Assembly: GCA_023397905.1 (NCBI GenBank)
Contig: JAEWSZ010000230.1
Span: forward strand, 1 to 8,406
Direction of reading: 5' to 3'
Length of the DNA stretch: 8,406 nt
Origin: Bacillota bacterium
Lineage (GTDB): Bacteria; Bacillota; Clostridia; Acetivibrionales; DSM-1351
In this document: piece after piece, positions 1 through 5,744 of the stretch
Numbering within the stretch: the first letter of the stretch is position 1
Layout: every line of letters starts with the position of its first letter
Notes under the pieces: generated by a model
Databases searched by the model: none
What the model saw: only the letters and a program-made list of their open reading frames with translations
What the model was told of the DNA's origin: nothing
Translations under genes and position numbers: made by a program

Positions 1-1
1 G

Positions 2-1369
2 CCCCTGGCCCACGCCATTCCGGAGGGGATTGCCAATATCGCCATCCCGGCGCTGGTTTTTCTCGGCATGTTTCTGGCCGACTGGAAAATGGCGCTCCTG
101 GCTCTGGCCTCCCTGCCTTTGGGGGCCCTTGCAATGATGGCCATGTACAAGACTGGAACCGGCAGGATGGAACAGTATTACGCCGCAGCCCACACGATGA
201 ACCGCACCATCGTCGAGTACATCAACGGCATGGAGGTGGTGAAGGTGTTTAACCGGGACGGCGAATCCTATCACCGCTATGAGCGCGACATTAAAAGCTA
301 CCGGGACTTCACCTTGGCATGGTACAAGGTTTGCTGGCCGTGGATGGCGATCTATATCTGCCTTATGCCCTGTGTGGCCCTCTTTGTCCTGCCGGTGGGC
401 GCATATTTAGTCCTGCATGGCTATTCCACCTTGCCGAATCTGGCGCTGGCCCTCTGCATGTCCTTCGGCATCGGTGCGCCGCTTTTGAAGATGATGGGGT
501 TTTTCCCCAGTGTTGCACGGATTGAGTTTGTCGTGAACAACCTGGAGCAGATGATGGCGGAAGCGCCCCTTGCGCAGGCGGATAAACCATTTACCGGCAA
601 TGATCATGGGGTGCGCTTTGAGAATGTGCGCTTTGCCTACAAGGAGACCGAGGTACTCCACGGTGTGACGCTGGATATTCCCGAAGGAAGCCTGACGGCC
701 CTTGTGGGTGAGTCGGGCAGCGGCAAGAGTACGCTGGCAAAGCTCCTGGTGCATTTTTACGATGTGAGTAGCGGCACGGTCAAAATCGGCGGGCAGGACA
801 TCCGGGACATGAGCCTGGAAGCCCTCAATGACCAAATCTCTTATGTGGCGCAGGAACAGTTTCTGTTCAACATGAGCCTGCTGGAGAACATCCGGTTGGG
901 CAAGCCGGACGCCACTGATGCGGAGGTGCTGTCCGCCGCTGAAAAGGCCCAGTGCGGAGAATTCCTCACCCGTCTGGAACATGGCATCCACACCCTGGCC
1001 GGAGACGGTGGAAAGCAGCTTTCAGGCGGTGAGCGCCAGCGTATCTCACTGGCCCGGGCCATCCTGAAAAACGCGCCCATCGTGGTGCTGGACGAGGCAA
1101 CAGCCTTTATGGACCCAGAGAATGAGGAAAAGATGAACGAGGCCATCGCCGAGGTGATTCGAGACAAGACGGTGATTGTCATCGCCCACCGGCTGCATTC
1201 AATAATTGATGCGGATCAGATCTTGGTGCTTGACAATGGCAACGTAGCCGCCGCGGGAACCCATGAGCAGTTACTTGAAGCTTGCCCGGCCTATCAAACG
1301 CTCTGGCAGGCTGCCGAGGGCAGCGCCAGGTGGAAGGTCAGCGCCGCAAAGGAGGGAGAAACCATATGA
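2..1369 (+). CDS. ABC transporter, permease-ATPase fusion (first half of a pair), 5' end outside window
   Basis: A half-size type IV ABC protein: C-terminal part of the six-helix membrane domain, then a full nucleotide-binding domain. The frame is open to the left edge; the codons before Met68 read HAIPEGIANIAIPAL, typical membrane-domain sequence, so 455 residues are visible and probably 120-130 are missing. Numbered from Met68: Walker A GESGSGKST 214-222, Q-loop Gln262, signature LSGGE 318-322, Walker B IVVLDE 338-343 with catalytic Glu343, and switch His374. The D-loop reads AFMD instead of the more usual SALD. The TGA stop overlaps the next gene's ATG (ATGA), so the two halves are translationally coupled and probably form a heterodimer in the cytoplasmic membrane. 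Pairs of this shape include the siderophore systems YbtPQ and IrtAB as well as drug exporters; the substrate and even the direction cannot be read here. Third codon positions are strongly G/C, unlike the rest of the window. Confidence 0.95.
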   Translation, partial: PLAHAIPEGIANIAIPALVFLGMFLADWKMALLALASLPLGALAMMAMYKTGTGRMEQYYAAAHTMNRTIVEYINGMEVVKVFNRDGESYHRYERDIKSYRDFTLAWYKVCWPWMAIYICLMPCVALFVLPVGAYLVLHGYSTLPNLALALCMSFGIGAPLLKMMGFFPSVARIEFVVNNLEQMMAEAPLAQADKPFTGNDHGVRFENVRFAYKETEVLHGVTLDIPEGSLTALVGESGSGKSTLAKLLVHFYDVSSGTVKIGGQDIRDMSLEALNDQISYVAQEQFLFNMSLLENIRLGKPDATDAEVLSAAEKAQCGEFLTRLEHGIHTLAGDGGKQLSGGERQRISLARAILKNAPIVVLDEATAFMDPENEEKMNEAIAEVIRDKTVIVIAHRLHSIIDADQILVLDNGNVAAAGTHEQLLEACPAYQTLWQAAEGSARWKVSAAKEGETI

Positions 1370-3117
1370 TCGCCTTAATGAGCCGCATTTTTAACGCTTC
1401 AGGAAAATACAAGAAGAGGATTGCCTGGGCCTTTGTATTCTCGTTTTTGAGCGGCATACTCAAAAACGCGCCCATAGCGCTTGCGTTTTTTGCCCTTTCC
1501 GCCTTTTATCATGGCACCGCAACGGCGGAACTCTGCCTGCAGATTGGTATCTCGTTGGTCGCTATACTGCTACTGCAAATGCTGTTCCATCACATCGCCG
1601 ACCGACTGCAGTCGGCGGCGGGTTTCCTGCTCTTCGCCGACAAGCGGATGGAGCTTGGCGCCCATCTGCGCAAAATGCCTATGGGATACTTTACCGAAGG
1701 CAATATCGGCAAGATCAGCTCGGTACTCTCCACTGACATGGTGTTTATTGAAGAAAACTGCATGACTGTTCTGGCCGACATGATGAGTTGGATTTTTGCG
1801 GAGGTCATCTTGGTTGCGTTTCTCTTCTTTTTCAATGTATGGATCGGTCTTGCCGCGCTTGTCGTATTTCTATTGATTTTATTGCTGGGACGAGGGCTCA
1901 CAAAAGAGGCGGTTGCGGATTCTCACATCCGTCAAGCCCATCTTGAAAATCTCACCGAGGCGGTGCTGGACTTCACCGAGGGCATTAGCATCATTAAGAC
2001 CTATAACCTGCTGGGCGAGAAGTCAAAGACCCTCGCTGACAGTTTTGAGGATTCCTGCCGTAAGAGCATTCAGTTTGAAGAAAATCACACGCCCTGGCAG
2101 CGAGGGCTGAATTTGATCTATGGCCTTGGCACTACCCTGGTCATTGGCCTGACCGTGTTCCTGTATGGGAGGGGTATGTTGGATGTGACTTATCTGGTGG
2201 GCATCATGCTTTTTGTATTCGATCTGTTTGGCCCTATTAAGGCACTGTACGGTCAGGGCGCGCGGCTCACCGTCATGAATAGCTGCATGGACCGTATCGA
2301 AGCGGTTTTTGCCGAACAAGAACTCGACGATACGGGTAGAAACACCATCCCCGAAAAAAGCGGATCTCCCGAGGTGCGGTTTGAGAACGTCGGCTTTGCG
2401 TACGGCGAAAAGGACGTGCTTAAAAATATCTCGTTTGAGTTACATGCAAACCAAATGGTCGCTCTGGTCGGCCCTTCCGGCGGAGGCAAATCCACCATTG
2501 CCAGTCTTCTCGCCCGCTTCTGGGATGTGAAATCAGGGCGGATTCTGGTGCGGGGGCAGGATATCCAAACCGTTCCTCTCAGTGAACTCATGGATCACAT
2601 CAGCATGGTATTTCAGCGGGTCTATCTGTTCCAGGACACCATTTATAACAACATCAGTATGGGCAGGCCCTCTGCCAGCCGCGAGGAAGTGGTGGATGCG
2701 GCGAAAAAGGCGCGTTGCTATGACCTTATCATGGCGCTGCCGGATGGTTTTGACACTGTGGTGGGTGAAGGCGGGGCCAGTCTCTCCGGCGGTGAGCAGC
2801 AGCGTATCTCCATTGCCCGCTGCATTTTGAAGGACGCCCCCATCGTCATTCTGGATGAGGCAACTGCCAGCGTGGACGCGGACAACGAGATTTACATCCA
2901 GCAGGCCATCAGTGAGCTGTGCAAGGGAAAAACCCTGCTCGTCATCGCCCACCGGTTGAATACCATACGACACGCTGACAAAATCCTGGTCATCGCGGAC
3001 GGAGGCATTGCGCAGCAAGGCTCCCATGAAGCCCTGATGGAGCAGGGCGGAATCTACAAGCAGTTTGTGACCGCCAGAGAAAACAGCCGGGGCTGGAGCC
3101 GAAGAAACGCTGTGTAG
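1366..3117 (+). CDS. ABC transporter, permease-ATPase fusion (second half of a pair)
   Basis: Complete 583-residue half-transporter. The frame is open further upstream to an ATG at 1282, but ATG 1366 is chosen because AAAGGAGGG (1348-1356 area) sits just before it and it overlaps the previous stop as ATGA. Helices lie near residues 20-47, 57-77, 133-156, 158-176, 246-268 and 271-292. The ATPase domain begins near 337: Walker A GPSGGGKST 369-377, Q-loop Gln417, LSGGE 473-477, Walker B IVILDE 493-498 with Glu498, His529. The D-loop is ASVD. Both ATPases of the pair keep Glu and His, so neither site looks degenerate, unlike many heterodimeric exporters of the TM287/288 type. Expected partner: the gene immediately upstream. 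The substrate is unknown; siderophore, peptide or drug are all possible. The gene ends with TAG exactly where the high-G+C segment stops. Confidence 0.95.
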   Translation: MIALMSRIFNASGKYKKRIAWAFVFSFLSGILKNAPIALAFFALSAFYHGTATAELCLQIGISLVAILLLQMLFHHIADRLQSAAGFLLFADKRMELGAHLRKMPMGYFTEGNIGKISSVLSTDMVFIEENCMTVLADMMSWIFAEVILVAFLFFFNVWIGLAALVVFLLILLLGRGLTKEAVADSHIRQAHLENLTEAVLDFTEGISIIKTYNLLGEKSKTLADSFEDSCRKSIQFEENHTPWQRGLNLIYGLGTTLVIGLTVFLYGRGMLDVTYLVGIMLFVFDLFGPIKALYGQGARLTVMNSCMDRIEAVFAEQELDDTGRNTIPEKSGSPEVRFENVGFAYGEKDVLKNISFELHANQMVALVGPSGGGKSTIASLLARFWDVKSGRILVRGQDIQTVPLSELMDHISMVFQRVYLFQDTIYNNISMGRPSASREEVVDAAKKARCYDLIMALPDGFDTVVGEGGASLSGGEQQRISIARCILKDAPIVILDEATASVDADNEIYIQQAISELCKGKTLLVIAHRLNTIRHADKILVIADGGIAQQGSHEALMEQGGIYKQFVTARENSRGWSRRNAV

Positions 3118-3119
3118 AC

Positions 3120-3325
3120 GTACTCTTTAAGATACCAATAAGCAGGCTTTGCAGACCAACTATTGTATCGGCAGTTATTCTTTGCAGCCTAATTTCGAAT
3201 ATGGGAACGTCGATATTTATCATTATTGCGGCTTAATAGCGATAGTCGTAAGTGCTATGGTAACAGGTAGTCTTTTAAACAAAGTGAATCGCATGGAAAA
3301 AGCCAATCAGAATCTTCTCTTTTGA
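3120..3325 (+). pseudogene. Frameshifted C-terminal remnant of a membrane protein, possibly an MFS permease
   Basis: There is no intact gene here, but two adjacent frames join into a membrane-protein tail. Frame 3 (3120-3236) reads VLFKIPISRLCRPTIVSAV and continues through a hydrophobic run ending SIFIIIAA before TAA at 3234-3236. Frame 2 continues from 3230 as GLIAIVVSAMVTGSLLNKV, then NRMEKANQNLLF, and stops at TGA 3323-3325. Restoring one base in the GCGG tract at 3228-3231 fuses them into about 65 residues with two hydrophobic segments and a short charged tail, the shape of the last helices of an MFS permease. It has no start codon or ribosome site of its own and lies directly after the ABC operon. 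Function lost. The reading is mine from pattern alone; a chance hydrophobic stretch remains possible. Confidence 0.3.
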
Positions 3326-3348
3326 GAAAAGTTCAGACTGGCTTTTTT
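3297..3348 (+). terminator. Probable intrinsic terminator after the ABC operon and remnant
   Basis: AAAAAGCCA at 3297-3305 pairs perfectly with TGGCTTTTT at 3339-3347, followed by one more T. The interior can extend the stem imperfectly (CTTCTC against GAGAAAAG). The right arm gives a run of six T, so it can end + strand transcription from the ABC genes; the A-run on the left also gives T's on the other strand. The TGA of the membrane-protein remnant lies in the apical part of the hairpin. Confidence 0.55.
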
Positions 3349-3641
3349 GTGTTTTCGTATTCAGCTTTCCAGTGGGTGGGTTTACGTATTTTTTAGCCCT
3401 AAAGTTCTTATGGTTTGGCGGCATAGAAATTCACTCGTTTTTCCTATCATTTTATAAATTTTCAGATGCTCAATATGTTTATAATATGGCTTCACAATAA
3501 TCTGCTTCTGGCATTAAGTAATATTCTATAATCCTCATTTTTTACCCCAATTTCAATTTGTTATTCAAAAGAGATTATATAAATACTCTACGTTCGCCAT
3601 ATCTCTCAAAGGCGCACCTAATATAAATAATACTAAACTCA
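3349..3641. other. AT-rich intergenic region, no firm gene
   Basis: Non-coding or decayed DNA downstream of the glycosyltransferase. The only structure seen is on the - strand: ATG at 3538 starts MRIIEYYLMPEADYCEAIL before a stop, and an overlapping frame (3385-3513) is open for 43 codons, ending IRTLGLKNT before TAA at 3382-3384. One base shift would join them into about 52 residues. It is not recognised and could be chance in AT-rich DNA. No clear terminator follows the glycosyltransferase stop here. Confidence 0.4.
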
Positions 3642-4769
3642 TTACTTTACCGATAACCTTTCAATTCTACATAAAGCTTCTTCCAAAGTTTTCTCGTTTT
3701 TCAGCAAACGCATTACTTCTGCGCTACGGTTTCGTATATGCTCATCATCACACACATTTTTAACAGTATTATATAATTGTCTGCCGCTACTTGGGAAGGA
3801 TCTCACTCTTTTTCCGATTCCAAGCGCTACAACACGTTTGGCATTTGATATTTGATCATTTATGACCGGCATGGCAACCATCGGCACGCCATACATCATG
3901 GCTTCATTGATGCTATTCATTCCGCAATGCGTTAGAAAGACATCCGCATGTTGCAACAGTTCGATTTGAGGAACAAAGGAATACGCATAGATATTGTCTG
4001 GAATCTTGCCCAACGTTTGCGGCGGAACTCTGCCTGTGTTGAGAATAACGGACATATCCTTTCCACCAAAGGCTCGGATACATTCTTTACAAAACCCTTT
4101 ATTGCTAATAATGCTACCTAATGAAATATAGACAATTGGTGGCTTCAACTCCTCATATGGAATTTGCTGCGAAATCGCACTCACTCCACTCTTGGGAACC
4201 ATGAATAGATAATCTTCTCCAAACGCTTCTCTATCGGTCTGAAACAGTTCAGGGACATAGACAATGTTTAACGCAGGCTTGTCGTTGATAACAGCCTCGC
4301 CCAGCGTTTTGTGCGTAAGGCCCATATATTGCGCATTCTTCTTTCCCATCACCTGTAAATCAATCAAAACACAGGATAGTTTGAAAAACCATGAAGCGTC
4401 AGAAAGCATGTTTTGATTCCAAGCTGGCTGCGAAAACTGACGGACACACGGAATGCCAAGTATTTCAGAGATTCTGCTCCCCGGATAGAAGAACATTTCA
4501 TAAATAAGAATATCAAATTGCCGTTTCAAATTCACTGCGGTGTCAAATGCCGCTCGAAAGCATGTGGTCTTCTTCTGCTGTTCGGTTGGCAAAGTAGGAT
4601 AATTCACATAAGGAATAAACTCCGTGCCAGTTCTTTCTATTTTATCACGAAACTCCTCTGCGTTAATGTAAGATACTTTGTGACCTCTGCGCACCAACGC
4701 CTCTGCCAGCGGCAGCGTCGGATTGGTATGTCCCGCATAAGGGACGTTAATCATTAATATAGCTGCCAT
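3642..4769 (-). CDS. MGT-family (GT1) glycosyltransferase
   Basis: 375-residue GT-B fold sugar transferase, cytoplasmic, expected to move a sugar from a nucleotide donor to a small hydrophobic acceptor such as a macrolide, flavonoid or lipid. The N-terminus MAAILMINVPYAGHTNPTLP is the standard opening of this family, with His14 in the place of the catalytic base. The C-terminal half carries the donor-site block FVPQIELLQHADVFLTHCG and HCGMNSINEAMMYGVPMVA (His281), ending in DQ (305-306), as in macrolide and YjiC-type enzymes. A GTG at 4856 extends the frame by 29 residues, but those lie inside a hairpin and do not resemble the family; ATG 4769 follows a weak GGTGG. It is slightly shorter than the usual 390-400 residues. 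The position that is normally Asp in the His-Asp pair (motif IYD) appears to be Glu91 (DILIYEMFF). The physiological acceptor is unknown; self-resistance, detoxification or metabolite tailoring are all plausible. Confidence 0.9.
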   Translation of the reverse strand: MAAILMINVPYAGHTNPTLPLAEALVRRGHKVSYINAEEFRDKIERTGTEFIPYVNYPTLPTEQQKKTTCFRAAFDTAVNLKRQFDILIYEMFFYPGSRISEILGIPCVRQFSQPAWNQNMLSDASWFFKLSCVLIDLQVMGKKNAQYMGLTHKTLGEAVINDKPALNIVYVPELFQTDREAFGEDYLFMVPKSGVSAISQQIPYEELKPPIVYISLGSIISNKGFCKECIRAFGGKDMSVILNTGRVPPQTLGKIPDNIYAYSFVPQIELLQHADVFLTHCGMNSINEAMMYGVPMVAMPVINDQISNAKRVVALGIGKRVRSFPSSGRQLYNTVKNVCDDEHIRNRSAEVMRLLKNEKTLEEALCRIERLSVK

Positions 4770-4837
4770 ACAGTCCACCCACTCACTACTTTCTAAATAA
4801 TTGACCTTATAGCCAACGATAAATATGAATTTGCTAC

Positions 4838-4879
4838 AGGGATTACTTAACTTCACCCGCTGTTAAGTAATCCCTTTTT
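4838..4879 (+). terminator. Perfect 14-bp inverted repeat in the glycosyltransferase leader (terminator-like on + strand)
   Basis: AGGGATTACTTAAC (4838-4851) and GTTAAGTAATCCCT (4862-4875) are exact reverse complements around a 10-base loop, and the + strand continues TTTT. This is the form of an intrinsic terminator for rightward transcription, yet no + strand gene lies upstream. In the glycosyltransferase (-) direction the hairpin is followed by GTAGC, not a U-run, so it would not end that transcript. It may instead be an operator palindrome or a leader structure. The hairpin is certain from the sequence; its role is not. Confidence 0.5.
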
Positions 4880-4949
4880 CGATTCTTTATAAATACCACT
4901 TCCCAAGTTAAGCAAAGATCCTATACTTATTTTGAGCTTTGTATTTATC

Positions 4950-5411
4950 CTATCGCCTATGATGTAATCGGGGCATTTCAAGCACAATTCCAGGAGACCT
5001 TACAAAAAACACTTCGGGAATATTCGGATTATTCATTCTAATTTTATTTTCTAGTGCTTTTGGGATTGGAGGTAAATAGGCGATACTGGTGTACCGAAAA
5101 TTTTTATTGGCGATCCTATTATATAATCTCATGAGAAATTTCACCCATACGGTGGGCGGATTTAAAACTTCTTCTGCACCTAATAATGTATATCCATCCG
5201 CATCGAAAAAAATCAATAATGCCGTACCCAAGTCACAATAATCATTGTTTACAATTTCTTCTGGAATTTCATAACCGTCGTTCCAGTTATAGTTCCCCGC
5301 TATCGTATGAAGAATTAATGGCTCATCGATTTTCCTGATCTCTTCCTTAATGTTTTCAATATCTTCAGAGAATAATATACTACTTATCCATCTCCTATCG
5401 TCGGCATTCAT
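4950..5411 (-). CDS. DUF4274-type small protein, function unknown
   Basis: 153-residue soluble protein without signal peptide or membrane helix. Residues about 31-95 hold the conserved block I recognise as DUF4274: LHTIAGNYNWNDGYEIPEEI followed by CDLGTALLIFFDADGY. The biochemical role of this family is not established; in other genomes such small domains often stand alone or near toxin-immunity clusters, which is suggestive only. The frame is open upstream to a codon at 5498, but ATG 5411 is chosen because AAGGGAGG lies 8 bases before it and the domain starts well inside. The C-terminal 55 residues (basic, ending MPRLHHRR) are not assigned. It runs toward the glycosyltransferase with a gap of about 180 bases containing the hairpin, so co-transcription is possible but unproven. 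Confidence 0.75.
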   Translation of the reverse strand: MNADDRRWISSILFSEDIENIKEEIRKIDEPLILHTIAGNYNWNDGYEIPEEIVNNDYCDLGTALLIFFDADGYTLLGAEEVLNPPTVWVKFLMRLYNRIANKNFRYTSIAYLPPIPKALENKIRMNNPNIPEVFFVRSPGIVLEMPRLHHRR

Positions 5412-5419
5412 AAGCCAAT

Positions 5420-5427
5420 CCTCCCTT
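5420..5427 (-). promoter_or_regulatory. Ribosome binding site fixing the DUF4274 gene start
   Basis: On the - strand this reads AAGGGAGG, a near-perfect anti-16S match, 8 bases before ATG 5411. The in-frame upstream candidates at 5498 and 5486 have no comparable site. Confidence 0.8.
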
Positions 5428-5647
5428 GGTTTTATTGATATATGTCTAACCCGATATTTAAAGTCCCTTTTCCTGTGGTTTCCCATCTCTTCGCACAACT
5501 TGCCCCTGGGTCAAGTATAATCCTAATCAAAATCTTCAAATAATTTTTGTTCCCAATGAGATGATTTTTGTATCTAATTTCATTCTCAGCTTCTTCAAGG
5601 GAGCCCTTTTAAAATCGATGCTTAACTGTTTACAAGTTGACATAAGT
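5428..5647. other. Divergent intergenic region between the DUF4274 and collagen-like genes
   Basis: AT-rich spacer holding the upstream signals of two genes that point away from each other. The - strand has a 58-codon frame without a start (5432-5608), containing SLEEAENEIRYKNHLIGNKN, ending in TAA just before the DUF4274 ribosome site; it is not recognised and may be a decayed gene end or chance. TATAAT occurs at 5516-5521 and TTGACA at 5637-5642, but neither has a partner at a normal spacing. I could not assign the DUF4274 promoter. Confidence 0.4.
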
Positions 5648-5676
5648 AACCAATTCTCAAGTTAGAGCATATAATG
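5648..5676 (+). promoter_or_regulatory. Candidate promoter of the collagen-like gene (sigma-K-like or sigma-A)
   Basis: AACC at 5648-5651, 16 bases, then CATATAATG at 5668-5676. This fits the mother-cell sigma-K pattern (mACm, about 16 bases, CATAnnnTA) with one mismatch at the last base. The same place also holds a perfect sigma-A -10, TATAAT 5670-5675, but its -35 (TAACCA at 5647-5652) matches only three of six positions. A late-sporulation promoter would suit a BclA-like spore-surface protein, but that is inference. Confidence 0.4.
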
Positions 5677-5680
5677 TTAC

Positions 5681-5710
5681 AGGCCGTACTTTACAAAATA
5701 ATGGCCTTTT
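5681..5710 (+). promoter_or_regulatory. Stem-loop at the 5' end of the collagen-like gene's mRNA leader
   Basis: AGGCCGT (5681-5687) pairs with ATGGCCT (5701-5707), seven pairs including one G-U, with a 13-base loop and then TTTT in total at 5707-5710. If transcription starts about 7 bases after the -10, the stem would form at the very 5' end. It could stabilise the mRNA or act as a weak attenuator. Stem is short, so the role is tentative. Confidence 0.35.
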
Positions 5711-5744
5711 GTGCCGTCTTGCAATATAGAGGAGATGATAAAAA

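Noticed and set aside
407..1182. Long - strand frames opposite the first ABC gene
   Set aside because: They mirror the high-G+C ABC coding sequence and show no protein motif; the + strand frame has all ABC motifs.
1282..1365. Upstream in-frame ATG giving the second ABC protein 28 extra residues
   Set aside because: The extension overlaps the first ABC gene, is rich in Arg/Gly/Gln and unlike the family; ATG 1366 has a strong ribosome site and an ATGA overlap.
2533..3027. 164-codon - strand frame opposite the second ABC gene
   Set aside because: Same reason: antisense shadow of the conserved ATPase domain.
4413..4757. 114-codon + strand frame across the glycosyltransferase
   Set aside because: Covers the conserved glycosyltransferase N-terminal domain on the other strand, with no ribosome site and no recognisable protein.
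4770..4856. GTG start 29 residues upstream for the glycosyltransferase
   Set aside because: It lies in the loop of the 14-bp hairpin, and family proteins begin at the MxxILMIN motif encoded from 4769.
5412..5498. Longer 182-residue version of the DUF4274 protein
   Set aside because: No ribosome site near 5498, whereas AAGGGAGG lies 8 bases before ATG 5411.
5637..5675. TTGACA paired with TATAAT as a sigma-A promoter
   Set aside because: The two boxes are 27 bases apart, far from the usual 16-18.
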